A stretch of 64,000 bases of DNA, from assembly GCA_019424905.1 (NCBI GenBank), contig JAHYYP010000008.1:1-64000 (forward strand). The letters are read 5' to 3'. The stretch is from Collinsella sp. GTDB taxonomy: Bacteria; Actinomycetota; Coriobacteriia; Coriobacteriales; Coriobacteriaceae. Shown here piece after piece: positions 9,415 through 18,930 of the stretch (its first letter is position 1; each line of letters opens with the position of its first letter). The position numbers were made by a program, and so were the translations under genes. Below the pieces are notes generated by a model, which saw nothing but the letters and a program-made list of their open reading frames with translations, made no database searches and was not told the origin of the DNA.

Positions 9415-10779
9415 ATGGCGATCACGCCCGCAGAAATCGCGGAAACCCGCGGCATGGTTGAGGAGCAGAACCTCGACATCAGGACCATCACCATGGGTGT
9501 TTCGCTCATGGGTTGCGGTGACGAAAACCTCGACCGCATGTGCACGAAGATCTACGACCACGTGACGCACACGGCTGAGCATCTGGTCGAGACCGCCGAG
9601 AACCTCGAGCGCGAGTACGGTATCCCCATCGTCAACAAGCGCGTTTCCGTCACCCCGGTGGCCCAGATCGCCGCGTGCTGCAAGGATGAGGACCTCACCC
9701 CCATCGCGCACGCCCTCGACCGCGCGGCCGAGACGCTCGGCATCGATTACCTGGGCGGCTTCTCCGCGCTCGTCCAGAAGGGCATCGGCGATGCCGACCG
9801 CCGCGTCATCCAGTCCATCCCCCAGGCGCTTGCCACCACCAGCCGCGTCTGCTCCAGCGTCAACGTCGCCAGCCTGCGCGCCGGCATCAATATGGACGCC
9901 GTGCTTATGGCCGCCCAGACCATCATCGATGCCGCTAAACTCACGGCCGACCAGGATTCCGTCGGCGCTTCCAAGTTTGTCTGCTTTGCTAACATGGTCG
10001 AGGACTCCCCGTTTATGGCGGGCGCCGTCCACGGCGGTGGCGAGGCCGACGCCGTCATCAACGTAGGCGTCTCGGGCCCCGGCGTTATGGCCGCAGCCCT
10101 GGAGACGCTGCCCGATTCCGCATCGATGATGGAAGTCGCCGAAAAGATTAAGCAGACCGCCTTTAAGATCACCCGTGCCGGCGAGCTCATGAGCCGCGAG
10201 GCCGCCCATCGCCTGGGTGTCGAGAAAGGCATTGTCGACCTGTCGCTGGCTCCCACGCCTGCCATTGGCGACTCCGTCGCGCGCATCCTCGAAATCATCG
10301 GCGTGGGCACCTGCGGTGGCCCGGGCACGACCTGCGCGCTCGCCATGCTCAACGATGCCGTCAAGAAGGGCGGCGTCATGGCCAGCTCCAGCGTGGGCGG
10401 CCTCTCGGGCGCTTTCATCCCCGTGTCAGAGGACGCCGGCATGATCGCCGCCGTCGAGGCCGGTGCGCTTTCGCTCGAGAAGCTCGAGGCCATGACCTGT
10501 GTGTGCTCCGTCGGCCTGGACATGATCGCCATCCCCGGCGACACCCCGGTCGAGACCATCGCCGGCATCATCGCCGACGAGATGGCCATCGGCGTCATCA
10601 ACAACAAGACCACGGCCGTCCGCGTGATTCCCGCCATCGGCAAGGGCGTGGGCGACTGCGTCGAGTACGGCGGCCTGTTCGGCCGTGCACCCATCATGCC
10701 GGTGAACCCCAACGCCGGCACCGTGCTTGCCCATCGCGGTGGACGCTTCCCGGCGCCGCTGAACTCGCTGAAGAACTAG
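9415..10779 (+). CDS. UPF0210 (DUF711 / PFL-like) family protein
   Basis: A 454-residue member of UPF0210/DUF711, a family with a pyruvate-formate-lyase-like barrel and no settled function. Typical family stretches are [20 protein letters not shown] at the N-terminus, [13 protein letters not shown] near 125, [19 protein letters not shown] near 300 and GRAPIMPVN near 430. The ATG at 9415 is preceded by AGGAGCGCAAGG. In many genomes a small ACT-domain gene precedes it; none is present here. It stands alone after metH, with a short palindrome (GTGCCGCA ... TGCGGCAC, 9341-9368) and a TAGAAT hexamer in the 108-nt gap, so it may have its own promoter. Downstream, its 3' UTR carries the long-hairpin element at 10798-10939. 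Confidence 0.88.
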   Translation: MAITPAEIAETRGMVEEQNLDIRTITMGVSLMGCGDENLDRMCTKIYDHVTHTAEHLVETAENLEREYGIPIVNKRVSVTPVAQIAACCKDEDLTPIAHALDRAAETLGIDYLGGFSALVQKGIGDADRRVIQSIPQALATTSRVCSSVNVASLRAGINMDAVLMAAQTIIDAAKLTADQDSVGASKFVCFANMVEDSPFMAGAVHGGGEADAVINVGVSGPGVMAAALETLPDSASMMEVAEKIKQTAFKITRAGELMSREAAHRLGVEKGIVDLSLAPTPAIGDSVARILEIIGVGTCGGPGTTCALAMLNDAVKKGGVMASSSVGGLSGAFIPVSEDAGMIAAVEAGALSLEKLEAMTCVCSVGLDMIAIPGDTPVETIAGIIADEMAIGVINNKTTAVRVIPAIGKGVGDCVEYGGLFGRAPIMPVNPNAGTVLAHRGGRFPAPLNSLKN

Positions 10780-10797
10780 CCTAGGGATACGAGGCGA

Positions 10798-10939
10798 GGA
10801 GCCCCGCCGCCGGGCGGCAGACATATAAGGTCGCCTGCTCGGACAGTCCTGACTCGCACGGAGAGCACATTAAGTGCTCTCCGGCTCGTGCGGAACTCGC
10901 GATCGACCTTATATGTCTGCCGCCCGGCGGCGGGGCTCC
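10798..10939 (+). repeat. Long-hairpin element, copy 1 (36-bp perfect arms around a conserved core)
   Basis: Arms 10798-10833 and 10904-10939 are perfect 36-nt reverse complements. Between them, 70 nt hold TCGGACAGTCCTGACTC (10839-10855), an inner hairpin GGAGAGCAC-ATTAA-GTGCTCTCC (10860-10882), and TCGTGCGGAACTC (10886-10898). CGCACG just before the inner hairpin can pair with CGTGCG just after it. The two core words recur exactly in a second element at 30981-31116 (minus orientation), whereas the arms do not. The element begins 19 nt after the UPF0210 stop and is co-oriented with that gene. No run of T follows the right arm, so it is not a normal terminator. It could be a structured RNA or a mobile or recombination-derived DNA element. 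Confidence 0.8.
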
Positions 10940-11055
10940 CGCACATCTCAACCTTGGCTGGGTTCTGGCTCAGTGGCAGTCGCTTCGCTTCTGCCCGCCT
11001 TGGTTGGTGTGGCGGTTTGGCGTTGGAGCGGTTCTTTTTCTGATATATGCTGGTT

Positions 11056-11087
11056 GCGGCTCTTCTTTTGGGAGGAGTCGCTTTTTT
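11056..11087 (+). terminator. Terminator-like hairpin directly before the methyltransferase RBS
   Basis: GCGGCTCTTC (11056-11065) pairs with GGAGGAGTCGC (11071-11081) allowing two wobbles, and six T follow at 11082-11087. It lies only 6 nt before the AGGAGG of the next gene. It could end transcripts from UPF0210 or act as an attenuator for the methyltransferase. The remaining 10940-11055 holds no gene and only a weak TATATG -10 candidate. Confidence 0.6.
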
Positions 11088-11106
11088 GTTGCTAGGAGGT
11101 TGGCCC

Positions 11107-11994
11107 GTGGTTGATGGGGAGATTCGTTCTGAGCTGCTTGCTGCGGATTGGAATGGCGAATGGATGCGTCTGCAGGCCGCTCGGCATCGGGCTGATGATT
11201 CTTTTGAATGGGATAAGCGAGCTCGACATTTTCGACCTCTTGAGACTGCCCCTTATGCTCGGGATTTTATAAAACTGTTGGCGATTGAGCCTGGTGAGTC
11301 GGTGCTCGATATGGGGTGTGGGGCTGGGTCGATTGCTATTCCGCTTGCTCAGGCTGGGCATCCTGTGATTGCAGCCGACTTCTCCCCCGCTATGTTGGGC
11401 ACCCTTGATGCCGGCATTGAGTATTACGGGCTCGAGGAGCTTATTACGCCACTTGAGCTTGCTTGGGATGACGATTGGGATTTGGTTGGACCGGTCGCAA
11501 AAGCGGTGGATGTTGCCTTTGCCAGTCGGTCGGTTACGACGACCAATCTAAAAGGTGCGCTTGCCAAGCTTGATCGTACGGCTCGTCGGCGTTGTGCTGT
11601 CACGATGGTCGCCAACTCCAGCCCGCGCTATGATCTGCACTTGATGAACGCTATCGGCGCCTCCGTCACCTGCAGCAATGGCTTTGTGTACGCCTTCAAC
11701 ATCCTCATTCAGATGGGTGCGTTGCCGCAGGTTACATACTTTGAATCGCCTCGTCGCGATACCTTCGATAGCCTTGAGGCAGGCGTGGCGGATTTTTCCC
11801 GTATGCTCGAGCATGGCAACGAGGATAAGATCGACTGCCTGCGCGACTACATCGCTCAACACATGATTGAGAACCCCCATGCCGGTGAGCCGGGCTCCAA
11901 GGGCGTGCCGCAGGGGCGCTATATGCTCGACCATATCCGTAAGGTTCGCTGGGCGTTTATTGCATGGGAGCCGGTCTCTGCGCCCAGCTCATAG
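11107..11994 (+). CDS. SAM-dependent methyltransferase (class I)
   Basis: A 295-residue protein with a class I Rossmann methyltransferase core. Motif I VLDMGCGAGSIAIPLA (about residues 66-81) binds SAM, and VIAADFSPAML follows at about 87-97 as motif II. The substrate is not evident; small-molecule, lipid or protein targets are all possible. The GTG at 11107 is chosen because a perfect AGGAGG lies 7 nt upstream. The frame stays open 60 nt upstream, but that part would read through the terminator hairpin. Codon use is more T-rich in the first third than in the neighbours (many -T third positions). The gene stands alone between a terminator-like hairpin and yhbY. Confidence 0.8.
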   Translation: MVDGEIRSELLAADWNGEWMRLQAARHRADDSFEWDKRARHFRPLETAPYARDFIKLLAIEPGESVLDMGCGAGSIAIPLAQAGHPVIAADFSPAMLGTLDAGIEYYGLEELITPLELAWDDDWDLVGPVAKAVDVAFASRSVTTTNLKGALAKLDRTARRRCAVTMVANSSPRYDLHLMNAIGASVTCSNGFVYAFNILIQMGALPQVTYFESPRRDTFDSLEAGVADFSRMLEHGNEDKIDCLRDYIAQHMIENPHAGEPGSKGVPQGRYMLDHIRKVRWAFIAWEPVSAPSS

Positions 11995-12152
11995 CCTGTT
12001 CGCAGCCCACGCCGCCCACTCACTCGGCATCCGCATTCTTTTTGAACTGGGCAAACGCGCCCCACACCGCGCCGTTCCTGCGCTATCGTGGGACAGCTCA
12101 CGTAGATTAAGGCCCCGTCGCGGGGCGCCCCATACATAGAAAGCGAGAACCC

Positions 12153-12452
12153 ATGGCACTGACAGGAGCCCAGGTCAAGCAGCTTCGCAGCATGGCCCAT
12201 CACCTCAACCCCGCCATCATCATCGGTAAGTCCGATGTCAACGAGGGCACCGTCGAGCAGACGGTCGCCTACCTGGAGAAGCACGAGCTCGTTAAGTGCT
12301 CCGTGCTCGATGGCTCCAGTCTTTCCGCCCGCGAGGCCGCCGAAGAGCTCGCTGAGCGTTGCCACGCCGAGGTCGTCCAGGTCATCGGCCGCAAGTTCTC
12401 GCTGTATCGCGAGTCCTCGCGCAAGGACATCGAGAAGATCAAGCTCGTCTAA
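12153..12452 (+). CDS. yhbY: YhbY / CRS1-YhbY (CRM) domain RNA-binding protein
   Basis: At 99 residues it has the usual length of bacterial YhbY, a single CRM-domain protein that associates with pre-50S ribosomal particles. Family features are LTGAQVKQLRSMAHHLNPAIIIGK at the N-terminus (loop-helix RNA-binding face) and a C-terminal IGRKFSLYRES. The start is the ATG at 12153 with a modest AAAGCGAG upstream. A small hairpin of CCCCG...CGGGG precedes it. It ends 38 nt before a strong terminator shared with the convergent regulator gene. Confidence 0.92.
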   Translation: MALTGAQVKQLRSMAHHLNPAIIIGKSDVNEGTVEQTVAYLEKHELVKCSVLDGSSLSAREAAEELAERCHAEVVQVIGRKFSLYRESSRKDIEKIKLV

Positions 12453-12490
12453 GAGCCAATGATCCGGCGAGCCAACACATAGCAAGCTTA

Positions 12491-12523
12491 CGGGTGCCCA
12501 AGTACTTCGGGCGCCCGTTTTTT
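12491..12523 (+). terminator. Intrinsic terminator after yhbY
   Basis: CGGGTGCCC (12491-12499) pairs with GGGCGCCCG (12509-12517), with one G:T-type wobble, and TTTTTT follows. It sits between convergent genes and touches the stop codon of the minus-strand regulator. Confidence 0.88.
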
Positions 12524-15521
12524 ATCGCTCGACCAGCACGCGATTGAGCCGCCCCTCCACCAAGCGCTCGTATAGATGCCGCGTCTCGGGCTCGGGTACG
12601 CCATTGACCTGTTCCCTTAGATGGTGCATATGCCCGCTGTATAGCTCGACGATATCGCGCCGCCGCCCCGCCGCACTGTAGACGCGCATGGCGCAGCGCA
12701 CCATATCCTCACGCGCCGTTTCCTGTCGAAGCCCCGACTCCGCCAGCCAAATCGCCGACTGCAAATCGTTTTCTTCTAGAGCGGCATTTGCTCCCTTAAT
12801 CATGCAATCGATGAACTTTGACTGCATAATGCGTCGCATACGCAAAAAGTAGGTGGGGTTACAGCCATTGGGAACATACAGCGGCCCGGCATAAAGCTGC
12901 TCAATCTTAAGGCACAGCTCAACTAAATGGGGCCCGCGCGCACCCGTGCGATTTCCCAAAACCTCGCGGCTTATCTGGTCAAACAGTCGTACATCGGTCT
13001 TGACGTAGTCGCCGTTGAGTCCGATGCATTCATTTTGGATGAGCACACACGACTTGCCATCCGGCGTCGGTCCCAAAGCCGACCGCAAGCGCGATATCGT
13101 CGAGTACAGGTTGTTGCGGGCGCTATTGAACTCGGCATGGGGCCACAACTCCATGGCCAGCGTCTCACGATCGACGAGCGCATCCATGCCCAGTGCAAGC
13201 CGCTCGGCAAGTGTCGCCGCCTTCTTGCGGCGCCACATTTTGTCCGTGATGGGAAATCCGTCGCGCTCGGCGCGAAACGCACCAAACATGCGAATCTCGA
13301 TATGGTCGATGGTATCAACGGCTTCAACCTCGCCGGCCTGGAACAGGCGCTCGCCCTCCCCTTCCAAATCGTCGCGCAGCGAGTACCGCGACAGCTCTCG
13401 CACGGGAAGCTTCTTGCGTATCCTGCCCGCCGGCTCGCCCAGACAATGCATGGCAAGGCGCGCAAAGAGCCGATACGATGGCTCTAGAATCCCCGCACGA
13501 TTCATGGACATCCAGGCCGCAAGGTCGCTGTCTCGGCCCGCACAGGCCAAATGCAGCGCCACCATCCAGGCCTCCGCTCCACCAACCTGCGTCTGGCTTA
13601 TATCGAGCAACTCCGCTTCCTCGCGCACCGAAACCATCGAGGTGTTACGCAGATACGCTGCGCGCTCCAGCAGCAATGCGTTATCGCGCATGTACGCAAT
13701 CGACTCCTCGGCAAGTTTGAGCACTTGGACCGCACGGAACTTTGCATTAACCGGCCGTCCCTCTGCCAGCGACTGCCAGCCTTCTAGCAACAGGCCAAAC
13801 AGCTGAATCTGGTTGTCGCGCATGCGCACGGCAAAACGATCGAGCTCGTTGAACGCCGCGTCGTCGGTTACCGGCAAGCCGGAAAGGAGCCGCCGTGCCG
13901 CCAACACCATGCGCACCCAGATAGCCATCGCCTTAAGCCCACGTACGTCGAGCGCCTCCCGCACCACCGTCATCTCGTCGTCGCGCTCGTCGGTTCCCGC
14001 GAACGACCCATCAAAGAGCTCCACCAGCATGCTATCGGCCCGTATAACAATCCCCGCGATATCGAGCTCGCAGTCGTAGGCCTTGCTCGTTTTGAGCTGC
14101 TGTAGAACGCCGCCGTCATCTCCCCGCTCGGTCAGACAGCGCTTGACCTCGATATGCGCAGACAACATGTCGAGTGCGGTGTGGGACGTCTCTATTTCTG
14201 GCACGGCCAGGTTCGCAGGAAGCCCAAGCCCGTTGTCCCCATAGCAAACAGCCGTCAGTGTCTGGGCCACCCTCCATGAAACAGGGTCTATTTCGCAGGC
14301 CGCCCGTTCGCCCCCGCGCTCGATAACCGATGCCATATAGCGAGCGAGCTTTGTATTGGACACGCTGACCGCTGCCAGATATACGCCAAGTGCCTCAGCA
14401 GGCGTTGGCTCTGGAGCCGAATCGTCGGCATCGATCGTGCCCAGCGCTGCTCGGCAGATATCGGCCCCGTGCCCCGTCAGAGCAAGATCGACCCCATACT
14501 GACCAGCAAGTTCAAGGACCGCCCCACGGTCCAAAAAGGCATCCGCCAGGCCCATCGCCGCATCGCATCGGCCCGCCTTAAGCAAAATCCGGGCCGCCCT
14601 CGGAACAAGTTCGGGGCGAACCTCGGCCACCAACTTGCGCAAGCGCAAGCGTCCGTTATCCTCCGTGCCCAGACACGTAAAACTCCGCTCGGCGGGATCC
14701 AAGCCAAAGATCGGGTAGTCGCGTACAAAGTAGGACTGGTCGACCATCGACAACCTCACCCCACAAGCCTCGAGTTCTGCGATATTGCCCTCGCCCATCA
14801 AAACCATGAGACATGCCACGCAAAACAGCGCATTATTGTCGAGCGAAGCCAGATCGACAAGTGCCGCGCCATATACGTTGACAATCTCGTTTTCGAGCAG
14901 ACCGGCTACGTCGCCTTGGCCATACAGACCCGTCTGCAATGACGAAACTAGCTCGGGCACGCCCTGCGTGAGCTGATAAAAGTCGAGCGATGTGCTGATC
15001 GAAAACGCCGATGCCCACGCCGAATACTCATAGGCATGCACCTTGAGCATCTGCGCATTGATCTTAACCGAATCGCCCAGCCCATGAATCAGCTGACGAT
15101 TTGAAGGACGGCAGGAGATAAAGACCCCTACCCCCATAGCGCGCAGGCCGCGAATCCTGTCGATGAGGTCTTCGGTATCGTGCTGATCGAGGTTCGGCAC
15201 ATTATCAATCGCGATAAGGGAATGCGGTTTGTCTTTGAGTTCTTCGGTAACCACCTCGAGCTGCATAAACACCTCGCGCCCAATGGCGCGATCCGCCTCG
15301 ATAATCCGCACGGGGCCTCGCGTCGGGTCGCATTTAACCTCATGGGTGTACTGCAGCAGCACCGAGGTCTTCCCAAACCCATCGGGCGCATAAAGAACCA
15401 CGATGCCGGCCTTTCGGCCCTTGGCGATAAGCTCATTCATCAAGCGTTCGCGTCGCACCATATAGCCTCCGCCCAGCGGCATCAGCTCGAGCTCGTCTAT
15501 ACTGCCCAAATCGTTTACCAT
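12522..15521 (-). CDS. Large SARP/BTAD-type transcriptional regulator with an N-terminal P-loop ATPase domain
   Basis: A 999-residue protein. Walker A YAPDGFGKTS is at residues 44-53, followed by SLIAIDNVPNL as the likely Walker B region near 102-112, which suggests a STAND/MalT-like NTPase switch. A long helical-repeat middle follows. Near residues 745-835 an OmpR-type winged helix starts at IEIRMFGAFRAERDGFPITD and includes ARNNLYSTISRLRSALG. After it comes a bacterial transcriptional activator domain (BTAD) to the end. Such proteins regulate nearby or distant genes after ligand-driven oligomerisation; the target is not visible. The start has GAGGAG 7 nt upstream. The nearest genes are amino-sugar genes, but no operon link is seen. 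Confidence 0.82.
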   Translation of the reverse strand: MVNDLGSIDELELMPLGGGYMVRRERLMNELIAKGRKAGIVVLYAPDGFGKTSVLLQYTHEVKCDPTRGPVRIIEADRAIGREVFMQLEVVTEELKDKPHSLIAIDNVPNLDQHDTEDLIDRIRGLRAMGVGVFISCRPSNRQLIHGLGDSVKINAQMLKVHAYEYSAWASAFSISTSLDFYQLTQGVPELVSSLQTGLYGQGDVAGLLENEIVNVYGAALVDLASLDNNALFCVACLMVLMGEGNIAELEACGVRLSMVDQSYFVRDYPIFGLDPAERSFTCLGTEDNGRLRLRKLVAEVRPELVPRAARILLKAGRCDAAMGLADAFLDRGAVLELAGQYGVDLALTGHGADICRAALGTIDADDSAPEPTPAEALGVYLAAVSVSNTKLARYMASVIERGGERAACEIDPVSWRVAQTLTAVCYGDNGLGLPANLAVPEIETSHTALDMLSAHIEVKRCLTERGDDGGVLQQLKTSKAYDCELDIAGIVIRADSMLVELFDGSFAGTDERDDEMTVVREALDVRGLKAMAIWVRMVLAARRLLSGLPVTDDAAFNELDRFAVRMRDNQIQLFGLLLEGWQSLAEGRPVNAKFRAVQVLKLAEESIAYMRDNALLLERAAYLRNTSMVSVREEAELLDISQTQVGGAEAWMVALHLACAGRDSDLAAWMSMNRAGILEPSYRLFARLAMHCLGEPAGRIRKKLPVRELSRYSLRDDLEGEGERLFQAGEVEAVDTIDHIEIRMFGAFRAERDGFPITDKMWRRKKAATLAERLALGMDALVDRETLAMELWPHAEFNSARNNLYSTISRLRSALGPTPDGKSCVLIQNECIGLNGDYVKTDVRLFDQISREVLGNRTGARGPHLVELCLKIEQLYAGPLYVPNGCNPTYFLRMRRIMQSKFIDCMIKGANAALEENDLQSAIWLAESGLRQETAREDMVRCAMRVYSAAGRRRDIVELYSGHMHHLREQVNGVPEPETRHLYERLVEGRLNRVLVER

Positions 15522-15969
15522 GCCCGCTCCTCAACTCGACCGTATGGACACTGTAGCCGCAAGACCATACAAGCCGCGCTATGAATAGAGCGACCTTGTG
15601 TTATAGGTTGTCTTTTGGTACGCAAGCGGCAAGTTTTTGTACAGCGAGGGCCGATTGTTATTAATCCCCCGACTAATCGGTCTTTAAGCAGGTAAATGAG
15701 CTTGTCAGCTTGTCCCATCTAAGCGGCAGTGTAACGCAAATGAACAAGGTTCAGCTATGTCATTCAACTCGCCTAGCACCCGCTACCGTCTACGACCTTT
15801 TAGTGGCATTTTTGCATAGAATCTGATATGGAATGAATCAAGCTGTTGGGCATCCGGCATTCGTCAAGCTTGCGGCAAGATTTTGGTCAAGTGGACAGAA
15901 AGGGATAGCAAAAAGGCCCCCGCAAAGCGGAGGCCTTAGGCAAGGCTATGTCGAGGTGCAGGATTCGCG
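15522..15969 (-). other. Non-coding gap between the BTAD regulator and nagB
   Basis: This 448-nt region must hold the promoter of the regulator on the minus strand. I found no convincing -35/-10 pair. It also holds the nagB terminator (15910-15936). No repeat or RNA gene was recognised in 15580-15905. Confidence 0.4.
15910..15936 (-). terminator. Intrinsic terminator of nagB
   Basis: On the minus strand AGGCCTCCGC pairs with GCGGGGGCCT (one wobble) around a TTT loop, followed by TTTTTGC. It lies about 34 nt after the nagB stop. Confidence 0.85.
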
Positions 15970-16698
15970 CTACTCGCAGAGCGAAAGGGCGGCCTCGTCG
16001 GCAACGACAACGCAGTTGGTGTGCAGCTGCAGGATCGAAGCCGGGCACTCGGGCGTAACCGGACCATAGCACATATCGTGCACGGCCTGAGCCTTGGCCT
16101 CGCCGTTGGCGACGACCAGGATCATGCGGGCATACATGATGGTCTGGGTACCCATGGTGTAGGCCTGACGGGGAACATCGTCGATGCTGTCGAACAGACG
16201 GCTGTTGGCCTGAATGGTGCTCTCGGTGAGGTCGACGCAGTGCGTACCCTTGGAGAAGTGGTCATCGGGCTCGTTGAAGCCGATATGACCGTTGTTGCCA
16301 ATGCCGAGCAGCTGCAGATCCGGGTAACCGGCGGCGGCGACGATCTTGTCGTACTCAGAGCAGGCAGCGGCGGCGTCGGGGTTGGAGCCATCGGGCACAT
16401 GCGTGTTGTTCAGGTCGATGTTGATGTGATCGAAGAAGTTCTCACGCATGAAGTAGTGATAGCTCTGGGGATCGTCGTGCGAAAGGCCGCGATACTCGTC
16501 CAGGTTGTAGGTGCTGACCTCGGCAAAGTCGACGTCGCCCTTCTCGTACCAAGCAGCGAGCTGCTTGTAGGCACCGATCGGGGTGGAGCCGGTGGCAAGA
16601 CCCAACACGCAGTCGGGCTTGAGGATAACCTGCGCCGAGATAATATTGGCGGCCTTGCGGCTCATATCCTCGTAGTCTTTAGCTTTAATGATCTTCAT
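15970..16698 (-). CDS. nagB: Glucosamine-6-phosphate deaminase
   Basis: A 242-residue NagB that converts glucosamine-6-phosphate to fructose-6-phosphate and ammonia in the cytosol. Motifs are LGLATGSTPIGAYKQL near residue 32, the catalytic-Asp segment STYNLDEYRGL near 64 and LGIGNNGHIGFNEP near 130. Length fits the short Gram-positive form. The ATG at 16698 has GAAAGGA upstream. The open frame continues 165 nt further but without family similarity. It is separated from the upstream EIIA gene by a strong hairpin, so it probably has its own promoter in 16699-16896. I could not assign one with confidence. Confidence 0.95.
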   Translation of the reverse strand: MKIIKAKDYEDMSRKAANIISAQVILKPDCVLGLATGSTPIGAYKQLAAWYEKGDVDFAEVSTYNLDEYRGLSHDDPQSYHYFMRENFFDHINIDLNNTHVPDGSNPDAAAACSEYDKIVAAAGYPDLQLLGIGNNGHIGFNEPDDHFSKGTHCVDLTESTIQANSRLFDSIDDVPRQAYTMGTQTIMYARMILVVANGEAKAQAVHDMCYGPVTPECPASILQLHTNCVVVADEAALSLCE

Positions 16699-16896
16699 TA
16701 CGCGTCCTTTCTCGTACAAGAGAGGCAAGGCTCCCCTTACAAGCACTTGCCCGCGGCCCGCGTCGGCCGCAACCAACGTGTGCGGCCACCAGGGCGAGGT
16801 CGCGTAATATATGTGTCTCGTGTCTAGCCGCGTCGAGGCCCCTGCCCGTCCACGGTGACCCAAAGCTGTTTAGCTTCGGACAATCCCCATCTTGCC

Positions 16897-16930
16897 ACGG
16901 AGGGCGCCCTCTTTCAAGGGCGCCCTCCGT
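16897..16930 (-). terminator. Strong 13-bp hairpin after the EIIA gene, without a T-run
   Basis: ACGGAGGGCGCCC (16897-16909) and GGGCGCCCTCCGT (16918-16930) are perfect complements. Neither strand has a T-tract next to the stem, so it may be a processing or stability hairpin rather than a classical terminator. The position, 41 nt after the EIIA stop, fits a transcript end. Confidence 0.5.
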
Positions 16931-16970
16931 AAACGTGATTGAATTGTAGGCTAAAGGCCAAGCGGAGCGA

Positions 16971-17468
16971 CTAGCGCTCGCGAGCAACGATGAGCTGGTC
17001 CATCTCCTCGACATGCTCGCCAACGGAGCCCTTGATGCTCGAGAACTCAACAGAGTTGCACACCAAGATGGGAACCGTCACATCGTAACCCTCGGCAGCA
17101 ATTGCCTCGCGATCGAACTCGATGAGCACGTCGCCCTTATGGACGACATCACCCACCTGTGCATGCACGCTAAAATGCTTGCCCTCAAGCTGGACAGTGT
17201 CCAAACCAACATGGATGAGCACGTCTAGACCATCGACCGTGTTGAGCGCAACGGCGTGACCCGTGGGAAAAATGGCCTCGACCTTGGCGTCTGCCGGCGC
17301 AATCACACGCGTGCCGGTAGGCTGAATCGCCACGCCCTGACCCAAAAGGCCGGTGGCAAACGTCTGGTCTTTGACCTCGGACAACGGAATGACGTCGCCC
17401 GAGATGGGAGCATCCAGCGTAAGGACTCGACCACGCATACCAAAAGACCTCAGGACTTTAGTGAACAT
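16971..17468 (-). CDS. PTS glucose-type EIIA component
   Basis: A 165-residue EIIA of the glucose family (Crr-like). These proteins carry a phosphoryl group from HPr to an EIIB domain on a conserved histidine. The hallmark LDVLIHVGLDTVQLEG holds the phospho-acceptor His at about residue 86, and the supporting His is at 71 in FPTGHAVAL. Stand-alone EIIAs like this may serve several EIICB permeases (glucose, N-acetylglucosamine) and may also have a regulatory role. No permease lies nearby. The start at 17468 (MFTKVLRSFG) follows a GGGGGAG with tight spacing. NagB and GlmM as neighbours suggest a link to amino-sugar uptake, which is inference. Confidence 0.9.
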   Translation of the reverse strand: MFTKVLRSFGMRGRVLTLDAPISGDVIPLSEVKDQTFATGLLGQGVAIQPTGTRVIAPADAKVEAIFPTGHAVALNTVDGLDVLIHVGLDTVQLEGKHFSVHAQVGDVVHKGDVLIEFDREAIAAEGYDVTVPILVCNSVEFSSIKGSVGEHVEEMDQLIVARER

Positions 17469-17539
17469 GCTCCCCCTCGGACATACCAATCAATCAAAAT
17501 AGCTTTAACAGTTTACCACTTGGCACCCGTTTTTGACCA

Positions 17540-18877
17540 TTAGGGAAGTTCGCGCTTGACAACCTCGACGATGTCGTCAACCACACGCTGGGTCAACTCG
17601 TGCGTCTCGGCCTCGGCCATCACACGGACCAGCGGCTCGGTGCCACTCGGACGTACCAGAATGCGGCCGCGACCGTTGAGCTCCTTCTCGGCGGCAGCGA
17701 CAGCGTCCCAAATGGGCTGACAATCGTTCAGGCCGGCCTTATTGTCGGAATGTACGTTGACAAGTACCTGCGGGTACTTCTTCATGATACCGGCAAGGTC
17801 GGTGAGGGTGCGGCCGGTGCGCTTGAACACGGCCAGAAGCTGCAGGGCCGTCACCAAGCCGTCGCCGGTGGTGTTGTGCTCCAGGAAGATGATGTGGCCG
17901 GACTGCTCGCCGCCGATGACGGCACCGTCCTCGAGCATACGCTCAAGAACATAGCGGTCGCCCACGGCGGTCTGGACCATCTCGAAGCCCTGCTCCTTCA
18001 TGGCGATGGAGAAGCCTAGGTTGCACATAACGGTCGAGACGATCTCGGAGTTGGCGAGCTTGCCGCGAGCGGCCAAGTCGGAACCGCAGATGGCCAGGAT
18101 GTAGTCGCCATCGATCTCGTTGCCCTCGCTGTCCACGAACAGCACGCGATCGGCGTCGCCATCGTGGGCCAGGCCGATGTCGGCGTGGGTACGCAGTACG
18201 AGCTCACGCAGGGGCTCAAGATGAGTGGAGCCGCACTCGACGTTAATGTCGGTGCCGCAGTAGTCGGTGTTGATGGCATGGACCGTGGCGCCCAGGCGCT
18301 GCAGTGCGGCGGGCGTGGTCTGGCAAGAAGCGCCGTGGCCGCAGTCGACGGCAACAACCAAGCCGTCGAGCTTAAGGCCGTCGAGCGTGTTGATGGCATG
18401 ATCGACATATGCCTTGCGGGCGTCCTTCATCTTGATGATGTGACCCACACCGGCGCCGGTCGGCAGCGTGTCGGCAGCCATGGCCTCCTCGGACATGACC
18501 CAGGCGCTGATCTCTTCCTCGACAGCATCGGGAAGCTTCATGCCCTTGCGGCTAAAGAACTTGATGCCGTTGAACTCCGGCGGATTGTGCGAAGCAGAGA
18601 TGACGATGCCGCCGTCGAGCTCGTTTTGGACGGTGAGCAGCGCCACGGCCGGCGTAGGGATAACGCCGCAGCAGTGCGGTCGGCCGCCCTCGGCCATAAT
18701 GCCGGCGGTCAGAGCACTCTCGAGCATGGTGCCCGAAAGACGCGTGTCACGGCCGATGCAAATGTCCGGACCAAGGAACTTGGTCGCCGCACGGCCAAGA
18801 CGAAACGCGAGGTCGCACGAGAGGTCGGCGTTGGCGACGCCGCGGACGCCATCGGTACCGAAGATGTTCTGGGGCAT
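17540..18877 (-). CDS. glmM: Phosphoglucosamine mutase
   Basis: A 445-residue GlmM that interconverts glucosamine-6-phosphate and glucosamine-1-phosphate for UDP-GlcNAc and peptidoglycan synthesis. The N-terminus NIFGTDGVRGVAN is typical. The phospho-serine loop VISASHNPPEFNG has the active Ser at about 96. The metal-binding DGDADRV is near 240, and the C-terminal phosphate-binding loop RPSGTEPLVRVMAE is near 412. The ATG at 18877 has GGGAAGGAGC upstream. It opposes NagB on the same substrate, so glucosamine-6-P flux into the wall or into glycolysis is encoded within 3 kb. Confidence 0.97.
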   Translation of the reverse strand: MPQNIFGTDGVRGVANADLSCDLAFRLGRAATKFLGPDICIGRDTRLSGTMLESALTAGIMAEGGRPHCCGVIPTPAVALLTVQNELDGGIVISASHNPPEFNGIKFFSRKGMKLPDAVEEEISAWVMSEEAMAADTLPTGAGVGHIIKMKDARKAYVDHAINTLDGLKLDGLVVAVDCGHGASCQTTPAALQRLGATVHAINTDYCGTDINVECGSTHLEPLRELVLRTHADIGLAHDGDADRVLFVDSEGNEIDGDYILAICGSDLAARGKLANSEIVSTVMCNLGFSIAMKEQGFEMVQTAVGDRYVLERMLEDGAVIGGEQSGHIIFLEHNTTGDGLVTALQLLAVFKRTGRTLTDLAGIMKKYPQVLVNVHSDNKAGLNDCQPIWDAVAAAEKELNGRGRILVRPSGTEPLVRVMAEAETHELTQRVVDDIVEVVKRELP

Positions 18878-18930
18878 AGGATCGCTCCTTCCCAAGTGGG
18901 CAAAACGCAGTCGCCCACCCTAGTCGAAAA

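Noticed and set aside
10798..10939. Simple rho-independent terminator of UPF0210
   Set aside because: The stem is far longer than terminators, no T-run follows, and an inner core is shared with a distant locus.
10798..10939. Integron attC site
   Set aside because: In attC the conserved words are at the outer ends; here the ends vary and the inner core is conserved. No integrase or cassettes are seen.
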